Source: Clostridium sp. CAG:354_28_25 | Lineage (GTDB): Bacteria; Bacillota; Clostridia; TANB77; CAG-508 | NCBI GenBank assembly: GCA_001915925.1 | Contig: MNRL01000008.1 | Coordinates: forward strand, 1-64,000 | DNA: 64,000 nt | Direction: 5' to 3' | Shown: one piece after another, positions 46,540-55,419 of the stretch | Numbering within the stretch: the first letter of the stretch is position 1 | How the letters are laid out: every line of letters begins with the position of its first letter | Program-made: the position numbers and the translations under genes | Notes under the pieces: generated by a model | The model's database searches: none | Told to the model about the DNA's origin: nothing | Seen by the model: the letters and a program-made list of their open reading frames with translations, nothing else

Positions 46540-47163
46540 ATGAATATTATAGCAGATATTATAGTTATTTTAATATTAGCAATTTGTATATTTTTTGGTG
46601 TAAAAAGAGGGTTAACTGGAGTAATTGTTAAATTACTTTCTATAGTGATATCATTAGTGCTTTCATTAATATTATTTAAGCCTGTATCAGCAATAATTAT
46701 AAATCATACAGATATATATAATAACCTAACAAGTACGATAGAGAATTCTTTAAATTCAAAAGATGAAAATGCAGAAGAAACAAGTACAGAGCCAAGCATT
46801 ATATTAGATTCTATAAATGAACAAGTAGAAACTGTTAAAGAAAATACAAATAATGTAATTGCTAAAAGTATAGCAGAAGTTATTATTAATTTAATAGTTA
46901 TAGTAGTACTATTTATAATTATTAACATTATAATGTTTTTCTTAAAATTTATATTTGGAGCGATTGCATCATTACCAATAATAAAACAACTAGATAAATT
47001 AGGAGGATTTATCTATGGTCTTATAGAAGGACTATTAATTATTTATATAGTTCTTGCAATATTATCTTTTGTACATGTACAAGAATTGCAATTAGCAATT
47101 AAGACATCATATATAGCTTCAATTCTATATAATAATAATTTACTATTAATGTTATTCTTCTAA
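46540..47163 (+). CDS. CvpA family membrane protein
   Basis: The 207-residue protein starts with ADIIVILILAICIFFGVKRGLTG, the CvpA/colicin-V-production opening, and has about four membrane helices with a polar Glu/Thr-rich insert near residues 68-85. CvpA proteins are poorly understood and are linked to envelope homeostasis in some bacteria. It follows the DUF5711 gene by nine bases, preceded by GGGGG, and is closed by a strong terminator. Confidence 0.8.
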   Translation: MNIIADIIVILILAICIFFGVKRGLTGVIVKLLSIVISLVLSLILFKPVSAIIINHTDIYNNLTSTIENSLNSKDENAEETSTEPSIILDSINEQVETVKENTNNVIAKSIAEVIINLIVIVVLFIIINIIMFFLKFIFGAIASLPIIKQLDKLGGFIYGLIEGLLIIYIVLAILSFVHVQELQLAIKTSYIASILYNNNLLLMLFF

Positions 47164-47206
47164 ATAATTAAACTTCAAGTAAATTCTTGAAGTTTAATTA
47201 TTTTTT
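47162..47206 (+). terminator. Terminator after cvpA-like gene
   Basis: AAATAATTAAACTTCAAG (47162-47179) pairs with CTTGAAGTTTAATTATTT (47186-47203), an 18-bp stem with a six-base loop and T run. Confidence 0.9.
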
Positions 47207-47247
47207 TGTTATACTATGTGTTATATCTTATAATAGGAGTGAAAAAG

Positions 47248-48597
47248 TTGGCAAGTAAACATATGAAAAATAATAATAATGGAAATATAAATAGAAAAAA
47301 AGCAAATAATGTAAAAAGACCAGTAAAAAATAATAGAATAAATAATGTAAAAAAATCAAATATATCAAGCAAACAAAAAAATAAAAAGAAACATGTAGTT
47401 GCAAAAAGAGTAATACTATTTATAGTAGTAATATTAATTATTTTAGCAGGAGTATTCACAAGTAAAGTTGTAATGAATGGTGGTGGTCTTAAAGGACTAC
47501 TTGCTACATTAGTTGGACAAACAGAAGAAACAAGAAAAAATATGACAGATATAGAATTCTTAATATTAGGTGAAAGCTTAAATTTAACAGATACAATAAT
47601 GATAGGAAAATATGATCCTAATTCACAAAAAGCATCTTTAGTATCTATTCAAAGGGATACTTTTATAGGTGATAATCCAAAACGTGCTACAGCATATGAT
47701 AAGATAAATTCTGTATACCAAGGTAAAAATTCAGAAAAGATTTTAAAAGAAGTAAATGAATTAACAGGATTAAATTTAAAATATTATGTTGTAATAGATA
47801 CAAAAGGATTAAGAGAGCTAGTAGATGCAATTGGTGGAGTGGAATTCTATGTACCAATGGATATGAAATATGATGATACTAGTCAAGATTTACACATCAA
47901 TTTAAAAGAAGGATTGCAAAAGTTAAATGGAGATCAAGCAGAACAGGTTTTAAGATTTAGACATAGTAATGATGGTACTACATATCCTTCATCTTATGGA
48001 ACTCAAGATACAGGAAGAATGAGAACTCAACGAGATTTTATATCAGCATTATTAAAACAAACTTTAAAATTAAGCAATATATCAAAAATTGGAGAATTAA
48101 TAGATATAGCTAATAACAATATAGAAACAAACATACCATTAGATACTATAAAAGATTATATTCCATATGCAGTAGAGTTTTCTACAGACAATTTAAAAAC
48201 TGCAACTTTACCAGGGGAACCAAAAGAAATGAATGGAGTATGGTTATATTTAACAGATGATGATGAGGCACAAGCTATGGTTGCACAGTATTTCTTTGAT
48301 TGTCCTACAGAAGATGAAGTAACAAATGAGATGCCAACACTTCAAATTTTAAATGGAACAAGCGATTTTACTAACTTAGAAGAAGTTGTAAATAAATATA
48401 AAGAAAAAGGTTATAATATTTTAAAAGTAGGAAATACAGAATCTAAAGTTAAACAAACAAAGATAACAAATAGAACAAAACAAGCAAGTGAAAAAGTTAC
48501 AGAAGTAAAGAATGTAATAAAGGAAACCGCCAAGACAGAAACTGGTAAAGACACAGAAGACGTAGATTTTACCATAACAATTGGACAAGATTATTAG
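47248..48597 (+). CDS. LytR-CpsA-Psr (LCP) family protein
   Basis: LCP enzymes attach teichoic acids or capsular glycans to peptidoglycan. The 449-residue protein has a long basic Asn/Lys-rich cytoplasmic tail, one membrane helix (ILFIVVILIILAGVF), and the extracellular LCP domain with SLVSIQRDTF, DKINSVY and QVLRFRH, which provide the Arg/Asp pyrophosphate-binding residues. A C-terminal LytR_C domain begins at MPTLQILNGTSDF. I start at TTG 47248 with AGGAG nine bases upstream; the longer frame from 47206 lacks an SD. rsfS follows nine bases later. Confidence 0.88.
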   Translation: MASKHMKNNNNGNINRKKANNVKRPVKNNRINNVKKSNISSKQKNKKKHVVAKRVILFIVVILIILAGVFTSKVVMNGGGLKGLLATLVGQTEETRKNMTDIEFLILGESLNLTDTIMIGKYDPNSQKASLVSIQRDTFIGDNPKRATAYDKINSVYQGKNSEKILKEVNELTGLNLKYYVVIDTKGLRELVDAIGGVEFYVPMDMKYDDTSQDLHINLKEGLQKLNGDQAEQVLRFRHSNDGTTYPSSYGTQDTGRMRTQRDFISALLKQTLKLSNISKIGELIDIANNNIETNIPLDTIKDYIPYAVEFSTDNLKTATLPGEPKEMNGVWLYLTDDDEAQAMVAQYFFDCPTEDEVTNEMPTLQILNGTSDFTNLEEVVNKYKEKGYNILKVGNTESKVKQTKITNRTKQASEKVTEVKNVIKETAKTETGKDTEDVDFTITIGQDY

Positions 48598-48605
48598 GAG
48601 GAAAT

Positions 48606-48929
48606 ATGGAAAACGAATTATTAAATAAAATAGTAAAAATATTAGATGAAAAGAAAGCTATAGATTTAAAAACTATAGACATAAAAGAAAAAAGTTCTTT
48701 AGCAGATTATATGGTTGTAGCAAGTGGAACATCTACAACACATATAAAAGCATTAGCAGACAATGTAGAAGAAGAATTAAAGAAAGAAAATATTCTTCCA
48801 CATAAGATAGAAGGATATAATTCAAATTCTTGGATATTAATGGATTATCTAGATGTAATCGTTAACATATTTACAGAAGCAGACAGAGAACATTATAAAT
48901 TAGAAGACTTATGGGAAAAATTAAATTAA
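48606..48929 (+). CDS. rsfS: Ribosomal silencing factor RsfS
   Basis: RsfS binds ribosomal protein uL14 and blocks subunit joining when nutrients are short. The 107-residue length and the sequence (SLADYMVVASGTSTTHIKAL, later GYNSNSWILMDYLDVIVNIF) are characteristic of the Iojap/RsfS family. The gene follows the LCP gene with AGGAGG; rsfS-LCP proximity is common in Clostridia, where nadD and yqeK usually precede, but those two are absent here. Confidence 0.93.
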   Translation: MENELLNKIVKILDEKKAIDLKTIDIKEKSSLADYMVVASGTSTTHIKALADNVEEELKKENILPHKIEGYNSNSWILMDYLDVIVNIFTEADREHYKLEDLWEKLN

Positions 48930-48946
48930 ATATTTAATACAAAAGA

Positions 48947-48974
48947 AAAGCAAGGTATTTAATTACCTTGCTTT
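48947..48974. terminator. Bidirectional terminator between rsfS and the carboxypeptidase gene
   Basis: AAAGCAAGGTA (48947-48957) pairs with TACCTTGCTTT (48964-48974). It overlaps the stop codon of the leftward gene, so the hairpin includes that gene's last codons. Confidence 0.75.
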
Positions 48975-50237
48975 ATAATATCCTGTTGGTCTAACAGCTG
49001 ATTTTTTTCTTTTACTTTTTTGTTTCTTATTTTTATTTGGTTTTTCAAACAATATAAGTATTAAAGCAATAATTGCTATTGCAATTACTATATATAAAAC
49101 ATAAGATTTCTTTACATCATTTCCAGCTTTTAAATTAATAGTATATTGGATATTATCTATAGTATATGTTGCTGTACCAACTATTGTATCTTTTTTTATT
49201 GGTGCTTGTAATTGCTCATTTAAAGTTATTTGTGGCTCTATAGTATCATTTAGTTTATCATTAGTAACAATTGTATTAACACCAGTTTCAGCAACTAAAT
49301 TTAAGTTCTTTGTAGCAGAAGTTGCATTTTTTACATCTATTGTTTTTACAATGTCACCTGTTTTTACAATATCTTTTTTAGAGAAGTTATCAAATCCGTA
49401 ATTAAATAAAGTTTTTGCATCGTTATATCTATCATTATCTGTACGAGATTTTAGTACAACAGCAATTAAGTTTTTATCATCTTTTGTTGCAGAAGATACT
49501 AAGCAATTTCCTGCTGGTGTAGTAAATCCTGTTTTTATTCCTATTGCGTTTTCATAATAATTTTTACTTTGCTTTTTTATCAAATCATTTGTTGTTATAA
49601 GAGTTCTATCAATTCTAGAATATTTATTTGAACTAGGTAAAGTATATGATGCTGTAGATACAATTTGTCTAAATGTATCATTCTTCATTGCTTCCTTTGC
49701 AATAACTGATAAATCATAAGCTGTTGTATAGTGATTATCATCATGTACTCCATTTGGATTTACAAAGTGTGTATTTTTGCAACCTAATTCTATTGCTCGT
49801 GTGTTCATCATAGATGCAAAGCTATCAATACTTCCAGCTATATGTATAGCCAAAACATTAGCTGCTTCATTAGAAGAAGGTAGTAATAAGGCATATAGTA
49901 AATCTTTTATAGTTAATTCTTCTCCCATTTTTAATAAATCTGTAGAATATCCTGATGGAACAGAAGTTATGGCCTCTGATGTAACAGTTGCAATATCATT
50001 TAAATCACAGTTTTCCAATGTTAGCAATGCTGTCATGATTTTTGTTGTACTTGCAGGTTCACGCTTTTCATTTGCTGATTTTTCATATAGAACTTTTCCT
50101 GTATCATTATCAATTAAGATTGCAGATTCTGCATTGATATTTAAGTTATTGTTATCTGCAAAAGTTCTTACGGGTAGTAAGATTGATAAACCTAAAATAC
50201 AAGCCATTAAGCATAAAATAAATTTTTTGAATTTCAT
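48963..50237 (-). CDS. D-alanyl-D-alanine carboxypeptidase (PBP5/DacF type)
   Basis: The enzyme trims the terminal D-Ala of peptidoglycan stem peptides. The 424 residues include a signal peptide (FILCLMACILGLSILLP) and the three catalytic motifs: STTK near residue 63, SSN near residue 121, and KTG in IGIKTGFTTPAG. A PBP5 C-terminal beta domain follows, then a membrane helix and a basic tail instead of the amphipathic helix of E. coli PBP5. Whether it is the sporulation DacF or the vegetative DacA cannot be told. The ATG follows AAAGGAG. Confidence 0.93.
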   Translation of the reverse strand: MKFKKFILCLMACILGLSILLPVRTFADNNNLNINAESAILIDNDTGKVLYEKSANEKREPASTTKIMTALLTLENCDLNDIATVTSEAITSVPSGYSTDLLKMGEELTIKDLLYALLLPSSNEAANVLAIHIAGSIDSFASMMNTRAIELGCKNTHFVNPNGVHDDNHYTTAYDLSVIAKEAMKNDTFRQIVSTASYTLPSSNKYSRIDRTLITTNDLIKKQSKNYYENAIGIKTGFTTPAGNCLVSSATKDDKNLIAVVLKSRTDNDRYNDAKTLFNYGFDNFSKKDIVKTGDIVKTIDVKNATSATKNLNLVAETGVNTIVTNDKLNDTIEPQITLNEQLQAPIKKDTIVGTATYTIDNIQYTINLKAGNDVKKSYVLYIVIAIAIIALILILFEKPNKNKKQKSKRKKSAVRPTGYYKAR

Positions 50238-50335
50238 ATTTTTACTCCTTTATAAGAATATATATATAATATATTATATTTCGACAAATTTCAATCTTTT
50301 TTTTATTGAATTAGTAAAATAGAATAGGAGGTTAA

Positions 50336-51010
50336 ATGAACGACTTTAATTTAAAGGATAATAAAGTAATAATTGTAATTATTTCTATAATAATTATTAT
50401 CTTTTTATGCGTCTTTTTTTATACGCGTAGCAATCTAGAAAATGAATATACAGAGCTAGATAATTATAATATGTTACAAAATGAAACAAATATCGAGGAA
50501 GAACAAGAAGATATTTCAAAAATATTCATACATGTTACAGGAGCAGTAAATAATGAAGGAGTAGTGGAAATAAAAGAAGGTAGTAGAATTGCCGATGCAG
50601 TAGATGCGGCAAATGGATTTTCCGAAGATGCTGATATTTCTCAAATAAATTTAGCATATCAATTAGAAGATGGGCAAAAAATTTATATTCCAAGAATTAA
50701 TGATGAAAAAATAAACGGAGAAGAGAAAGTACTACAAAAGGAATATGTAACAGACGAAGCAGGTGATGACATAATAATAGAAGATGAAACATCAAATATT
50801 AAAAGGAAGGAAAATGAAAAAATAAATATAAATACTGCAGACCAAAGTAGACTAGAAGAAATTCCCGGTGTAGGTGAGGCTACAGCACAAAAGATAATAG
50901 AATACAGAGAACTTAATGGTAAATTTAAGACGATTGAGGATATAAAAAATGTAAGTGGAATAGGGGACAGCAAGTTTGAAAATATGAAAGAAAAAATTTG
51001 TGTAAAATAA
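50336..51010 (+). CDS. comEA: ComEA-like competence DNA-binding protein
   Basis: ComEA binds incoming double-stranded DNA at the outer membrane face. The 224-residue protein has an N-terminal membrane helix (VIIVIISIIIIIFLCVFFY), a SLBB domain (FIHVTGAVNNEGVVEIKEGS to KIYIPRI) and a C-terminal double helix-hairpin-helix (ININTADQSRLEEIPGVGEA, then SGIGDSKFENMK). comEC and comEB do not follow, so it stands apart from the usual com operon. The SD is ATAGGAGG. Confidence 0.9.
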   Translation: MNDFNLKDNKVIIVIISIIIIIFLCVFFYTRSNLENEYTELDNYNMLQNETNIEEEQEDISKIFIHVTGAVNNEGVVEIKEGSRIADAVDAANGFSEDADISQINLAYQLEDGQKIYIPRINDEKINGEEKVLQKEYVTDEAGDDIIIEDETSNIKRKENEKININTADQSRLEEIPGVGEATAQKIIEYRELNGKFKTIEDIKNVSGIGDSKFENMKEKICVK

Positions 51011-51080
51011 ATTAAAATATTGATAAAAAAGTAAGAATATATTAAAATATATACATAGATTTATAAAGGAGAGTAATACT

Positions 51081-51371
51081 ATGACAAGTAAACAACGAGC
51101 TTACTTAAGAAGTTTATCAAATCATATAGAACCAATCTTTCAAGTAGGCAAGATGGGAATAAGTGATAATTTAATAAAGCAAGTAAAAGATGCTCTAAAA
51201 GCAAGAGAGCTGATAAAGATAAAAGTATTAGAAAGTGTTGAGGCACCAATAAAAGATATTGCAGAAGAGATTTCGTTACAAACAGACTCTATAATTGTGC
51301 AAATAATGGGAAACAAAATAACACTATATAAAAGAAATAAAGAAAAAACAAAAATCATTTTACCTAAGTAA
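51081..51371 (+). CDS. yhbY: YhbY/CRS1-type RNA-binding protein
   Basis: The 96-residue protein consists of a single CRM domain, which binds pre-50S ribosomal RNA. It has the expected opening LTSKQRAYLRSLSN-like segment with PIFQVGKMGISDNLIKQV, followed by ARELIKIKVLE and the terminal strand NKITLYKRN; the GxxG-type loop is VGKMG. It stands alone with AAAGGAG and is followed by a long-loop hairpin terminator. Confidence 0.9.
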   Translation: MTSKQRAYLRSLSNHIEPIFQVGKMGISDNLIKQVKDALKARELIKIKVLESVEAPIKDIAEEISLQTDSIIVQIMGNKITLYKRNKEKTKIILPK

Positions 51372-51382
51372 TTTATAGAGAG

Positions 51383-51446
51383 AAAGGGATTTATGGACGT
51401 TCCTCTGGGAGGGATTTTGGGGACGATCCTTAAATCCCTTTTTTGT
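51383..51446 (+). terminator. Hairpin with GGGGACG loop after yhbY
   Basis: AAAGGGATTTA (51383-51393) pairs with TAAATCCCTTT (51431-51441), followed by T residues. The 37-base loop contains GGACGTTCC and GGGGACGATCC, which recall the loop at 15186-15222. It can act as a terminator and is a member of the same small hairpin family. Confidence 0.65.
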
Positions 51447-51499
51447 TTTACAAATTAAAGATATACAAAAAAAGTAGCTGTTAAGGCTATTTTTTCAAG

Positions 51500-52231
51500 T
51501 TATAAAATATCTTTTATATAAACTTCATTCCCATTGACATCTATAAAACGAAGATTTGGAAAGCTCCTTTTCATATAGCTATCAGGAAATATTTTGTTTT
51601 TTATGAATGTTTCTATTTTACCATAAGGTTTAGGTGGCAAATTATAATATTTATTTATAGCTTTTGTTTTGTAAATAGAAATGGAATATATTGTTGCAAA
51701 TAAATCAAATACTAGAAAGGAAACAACTACAATTTCTACTGTTAATGTTAGTCTATTTGTTAATTTATCAATTATTTTATCAACTAATGGCTTTAGCCAT
51801 CTTATTAAGAAAATAGCTAGAATTCCCCAGAATAAAGAGTATATAAGAGAAATTCTACCATTTAAATTAAATCTTAAATAAGAGTATTCCCAAAATCTAG
51901 TGCCATATATAGCTTCTAAAGCAAAACTTAAAAAATATTCTAATATGCTGCCTAGTAATATTCCATATAAAAATAATTTTATTGGATTGTCTTTGTACTT
52001 GTTTAATAAAACTATTAAACAAACTGCTCCAACACCATAAATAGGACAAAATGGTCCGTAAATTAAACCTTTTCTACTTTCTAGTACGCCGGTAGTTTGA
52101 TAACAATATACTGTTTCGAGTATAAGACCAACAATACTAAATAAAATAAAGTACCAAAGGATCTCGTGCAGAGAAATTCCCAGTATTTTTATATTAAATT
52201 TTGAATCTTTAATATCTTTACTTACTTTCAT
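51500..52231 (-). CDS. Putative ABC transporter permease-like membrane protein (PF06541)
   Basis: The 243-residue protein has about five to six membrane helices. It matches the CmpB/PF06541 pattern: SIVGLILETVYC, SRKGLIYGPFCPIYGVGAV, FALEAIYGTRFWEYS and LNGRISLIYSLFWG, with the YGTRFWDYS-type core. The function is unknown despite the family name; no ATPase gene adjoins it. The ATG at 52231 follows AAGGAG. A terminator shared with the next gene lies upstream. Confidence 0.82.
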   Translation of the reverse strand: MKVSKDIKDSKFNIKILGISLHEILWYFILFSIVGLILETVYCYQTTGVLESRKGLIYGPFCPIYGVGAVCLIVLLNKYKDNPIKLFLYGILLGSILEYFLSFALEAIYGTRFWEYSYLRFNLNGRISLIYSLFWGILAIFLIRWLKPLVDKIIDKLTNRLTLTVEIVVVSFLVFDLFATIYSISIYKTKAINKYYNLPPKPYGKIETFIKNKIFPDSYMKRSFPNLRFIDVNGNEVYIKDIL

Positions 52232-52292
52232 AATACTCCTTAATATAACTATTATAACAAGATATCATAAATTTATTAAAAAGAAAAGAGCT

Positions 52293-52345
52293 AAAAAATA
52301 TTCGATATAGATAACTGTGTAAATTTATCATATATCGAATATTTT
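52293..52345 (-). terminator. Long-stem terminator before the orphan gene's 3' end
   Basis: AAAATATTCGATATA (52295-52309) and TATATCGAATATTTT (52331-52345) form a perfect 15-bp stem with a 21-base loop. It is oriented to end the leftward gene at 52363. Confidence 0.65.
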
Positions 52346-52362
52346 ATGAGGGGGATAGGTTA

Positions 52363-53040
52363 TCAGTTACAAATAATGTACGGATTGCGCACGTTTTTGA
52401 AGTGGTTTTTGACATATTTTATATGCCCGGTAGCGAGTCCAATTAACATTAAATCATGTATCGGACCTAAGTCCTCAGTCCATATAAAATCGTCTTTTAG
52501 CTTATACAATCTGTATAATGAACCTTGCCCTGCTTTTATGTTGTCAAAAATATACGCAATATCCTGTTCGTGCCTTTGTAATACACGTAAATCAAGATAA
52601 TAGGTGCAAGTTCTGAACTGCACCTTTATTATATTTTCAAATGAGATACGCTTTCTATGGCGTTTTTTGAAAATAATTGCTGACCGAATTATTATTCTGA
52701 TTTTTTCCTTGATTGTTGCAGCTACGTTTAAGTTGTTATACGATGTTTCAATCTCTTTTTCTAAAGAATTTTTTAAAACATCGTATAATTCCTTTTCATT
52801 TTTTGAAAAAGCGGACACATCAGGTAATGTCTTCATAAGATTTTTTACTTTGTTGTGCCTAATGGCAAAAAGTAAAACCGTTGGTGAACCATCATTAGAA
52901 ATATATGAGGCAACTACAAGTTCTGAAATTTTTTCTGCACCATATTTATCGATTAATGCTGAAAATTTCTCCAAGTCCTCAAAAGTATAGATGGCTTTAC
53001 CATAATAGTGCCACCAATGCATTAAAAGTTCTTTTGTCAT
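52363..53040 (-). CDS. Orphan protein of atypical composition
   Basis: I do not recognise this 225-residue protein. It is soluble and largely helical, starting KELLMHWWHYYGKAIYTFED, with a basic middle (KKRHRKRISFENIIKVQF) and a conserved-looking end (DLGPIHDLMLIGLATGHIKY). No catalytic motif stands out. The gene is visibly less AT-rich than its neighbours and uses CGT/CGC, GCC and GTG more often, which suggests recent acquisition. The ATG follows GAAAGGA. It stands alone between terminators. Confidence 0.6.
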   Translation of the reverse strand: MTKELLMHWWHYYGKAIYTFEDLEKFSALIDKYGAEKISELVVASYISNDGSPTVLLFAIRHNKVKNLMKTLPDVSAFSKNEKELYDVLKNSLEKEIETSYNNLNVAATIKEKIRIIIRSAIIFKKRHRKRISFENIIKVQFRTCTYYLDLRVLQRHEQDIAYIFDNIKAGQGSLYRLYKLKDDFIWTEDLGPIHDLMLIGLATGHIKYVKNHFKNVRNPYIICN

Positions 53041-53168
53041 AAAAATCCTTTCTACTACAATATGTAGTGAAAAAAAGAATCCCCCTCATTACTTGAAATT
53101 TGCTAAATGCTATTAAATTATAACATAAAAACTGAATTATGTAAAATAAGAAGCTTGCAAATATTAAT

Positions 53169-53711
53169 CTATTGATTATCCAACCATTCATAATATTTAA
53201 CTAAGTACTCCCAACAACCTTCTTTATCAGTTATACCATCATAATGATTTTTAACTCTTTTAATAATCTCATCTTTATCAACCCATTTAACTTCTGAAAC
53301 TTCTTCGGTTTGAAGTTTTAAATTAGAAATATCTATATCTTTGTTCACTATATAATATTCATTAAAATGTTTATTAATGATGTTTTCTTTTTCATTAACA
53401 GAAATTGAACTACCAATGAATAATATATCATTTTTAGTTAAAGTAAAGCCTAATTCTTCTTCTACTTCGCGAATAATTGATTGGAAGCCAAACTCTCCAC
53501 TTAGCACATGACCACCTGCAGTTATATCCCAACAATTAGGCCATAGTTTTTTATTAGGACTACGCTTTTGCAGTAGAACTTGCCCTTTAGAATTAATAAT
53601 AAAAGCAGTTACAGCCTTATGCCAAAGGCCTTTAGAGTGGCAAACTTCTCGACTTGCAGTTTTGTTTAAATATTCTCCTTTTTCATTAAAAACATCAAAA
53701 ATTTCTTCCAT
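53169..53711 (-). CDS. Nudix hydrolase (IDI-like group)
   Basis: The 180-residue protein has the Nudix box GHVLSGEFGFQSIIREVEEE (Gx5Ex7REVxEE), which binds the metal. The N-terminus EEIFDVFNEKGEYLNKTASR followed by SKGLWHKAVTAFIINSKGQVLLQ is typical of the YfcD/IDI-like Nudix group, whose substrates are often unknown nucleotide derivatives. I start at ATG 53711 with AAAGGAGC upstream; ATG 53729 lies within that SD context and has no SD of its own. Confidence 0.87.
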   Translation of the reverse strand: MEEIFDVFNEKGEYLNKTASREVCHSKGLWHKAVTAFIINSKGQVLLQKRSPNKKLWPNCWDITAGGHVLSGEFGFQSIIREVEEELGFTLTKNDILFIGSSISVNEKENIINKHFNEYYIVNKDIDISNLKLQTEEVSEVKWVDKDEIIKRVKNHYDGITDKEGCWEYLVKYYEWLDNQ

Positions 53712-53859
53712 AATTTGCTCCTTTTTCATAGTTTACGAAAATTATACGAATAAGAATAATAAAATGCAAGAATATTTAAATGTTTGTATATAAAAATTTA
53801 TAGCAATCTGATATAATATACGTAATTTATAAGAATAAATGTAAGAAGGGATGAAACAT

Positions 53860-54054
53860 ATGGAATATTCAGTAGATAAAACAACTAGAAAAGATCGAAT
53901 AAAATTAGTAAAAAAAGCATTGGCGATTTCTATATCAGGAGCAGATGTACCAACAGATGAAACTTTAAATTTAACTAAAGACTATGTTGATGGAAAGATT
54001 GAATTAGAAGAACTTCAACAGAAAATTATAGATAAATATAATAAAGATAAATAA
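53860..54054 (+). CDS. VbhA-like antitoxin of the Fic pair
   Basis: VbhA-type antitoxins insert an inhibitory helix in the Fic active site. The 64-residue product has the family layout: a basic start (TTRKDRIKLVKKALAIS), then GADVPTDETLNLTKDYVDGK and a helical end. The canonical (S/T)xxxEG inhibitory Glu appears as Ser here (ISISGAD), so the mode of inhibition may differ; this alignment is by eye. I prefer ATG 53860 over ATG 53851, given GAAGGG at 53845-53850. The Fic gene follows 11 bases later. Confidence 0.72.
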   Translation: MEYSVDKTTRKDRIKLVKKALAISISGADVPTDETLNLTKDYVDGKIELEELQQKIIDKYNKDK

Positions 54055-54065
54055 GGAGAATAGTT

Positions 54066-54773
54066 ATGAAAGATCCATATATACAAGAAAACGGAACTCT
54101 AAAAAATAAATTAGGAATAGAAGAGTATGATGATTTAAATAAAGCGGAAAAAGATATAGGGTTTGTAAAATTAATTGATGTAAATAAAGCTTTTAAGAAG
54201 AGATATGACGCAGAGTTCTTCAAAACAATACATAAGCATATTTTTGGAGATATTTTTGATTGGGCTGGAGAATTTAGGTCAGTTCCAATCGAGAAAATAG
54301 AAGTTGTAATACCAGGTTTAAGTTTACATTATTCTGAACCAGAAGACATTCCAGAAGATTTAGATTCTGCGCTAGATGTTTTAAACAATACTAGTTGGCA
54401 AGGAAAAAACATAGAGGAAATAGCCTCAGAATTTACACAGGGGCTAGCAAGGATTTGGCGAGTACATCCTTTTAGAGACGGAAATACAAGAACAACTTTA
54501 GCGTTTGCTGATATTTATGCCAAAGAACATGGCTTTCCGATGGATATTTCAATGTTATTAGATCAACTTTCTAGAGTTACAGATGAGAATGGTAAAATTA
54601 GGAGGTATAGTATTAGGGATAAATTTGTATTAGCAGCATTAGATAAAAAAGATTATCCAGAGCCAGAACATCTAACAGCCCTAATAAAAACAGCGATTCA
54701 AAAAGGAATAAGCCAAGAAAAACAAAGACAGGGTAATATATTAGGAGACAATGAAGAGGACGAAGTAAGGTAA
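54066..54773 (+). CDS. Fic domain protein (probable AMPylating toxin)
   Basis: Fic enzymes transfer AMP or other phosphoryl groups onto target proteins; in VbhT-like toxins the targets are gyrase or topoisomerase IV. The 235 residues contain the Fic motif HPFRDGNTRTT near residue 136, keeping the catalytic His and Asp, with Thr in place of the second Gly, a common variant. FGDIFDWAGEFRSVPIEK is the typical upstream segment. It is the second gene of an antitoxin-toxin pair. The SD is AAGGAG. Confidence 0.88.
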   Translation: MKDPYIQENGTLKNKLGIEEYDDLNKAEKDIGFVKLIDVNKAFKKRYDAEFFKTIHKHIFGDIFDWAGEFRSVPIEKIEVVIPGLSLHYSEPEDIPEDLDSALDVLNNTSWQGKNIEEIASEFTQGLARIWRVHPFRDGNTRTTLAFADIYAKEHGFPMDISMLLDQLSRVTDENGKIRRYSIRDKFVLAALDKKDYPEPEHLTALIKTAIQKGISQEKQRQGNILGDNEEDEVR

Positions 54774-54808
54774 ACTAACAAGGGAAAATAGTAAAATGGA
54801 GTAATAAA

Positions 54809-55408
54809 ATGGAAAAAAATAAAATGAGTAAACCAGCAATTTTTATGCATAGTGTAATAATTGTTACATGTTTAGCAAGTATTATTTGTTTTACGTTATA
54901 CTATGGAAATATATATAAAAGCGAAGTTGTTTTATGGACTGGTATAACAGCATTTACTATAATGTATCATTTTTGGATGAGAATTATTATGGGAAATGTT
55001 ACTAAGCTATTTAAAAAACATATAACATATAAACAATGGTGGTTTAAAGAGAGAAAATTTGAAAAGAAACTGTATCAAAAATTAAAAGTGAAAAAGTGGA
55101 AAGGAAAGGCACTTACATATAATCCAGCAACATTTTCACTAAAGGAGCATTCATTAGAGGAAATAGCAAATACAATGGCAAAATCAGAATTGGACCATTG
55201 GGTGAATGAAGCTATTTCTGTTTCAACAATTTTCTTTTCTACAATATGGGGACAATTTTGGATATTTCTTATAACTGCACTTTGTGCTATGGCTTTTGAT
55301 AGTCAATTTATTATTATGCAAAGGTATAATAGACCAAGAATATTAATAGCTATGCAGAAAGAAAAGAAGAAATCTTTAAAACAGGATACAATTATTTTAA
55401 ATAAATAA
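54809..55408 (+). CDS. CrtO-like acyltransferase family membrane protein
   Basis: The 199-residue protein has two to three N-terminal and one or two C-terminal membrane helices around a soluble middle part. Segments WWFKERKFEKKLYQKLKVKK, TYNPATFSLKEHSLEEI and QRYNRPR resemble the glycosyl-diaponeurosporenoate acyltransferase (CrtO) family, but no carotenoid genes are nearby, so the substrate is unknown. The SD is weak (GGAG). It sits between the Fic gene and the zincin-like gene, probably as part of the accessory cargo. Confidence 0.55.
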   Translation: MEKNKMSKPAIFMHSVIIVTCLASIICFTLYYGNIYKSEVVLWTGITAFTIMYHFWMRIIMGNVTKLFKKHITYKQWWFKERKFEKKLYQKLKVKKWKGKALTYNPATFSLKEHSLEEIANTMAKSELDHWVNEAISVSTIFFSTIWGQFWIFLITALCAMAFDSQFIIMQRYNRPRILIAMQKEKKKSLKQDTIILNK

Positions 55409-55419
55409 GGTGAAAACAT

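Noticed and set aside
49777..50322. 181-codon plus-strand frame opposite the carboxypeptidase gene
   Set aside because: The minus-strand gene has all three PBP motifs and a signal peptide. This frame is a shadow.
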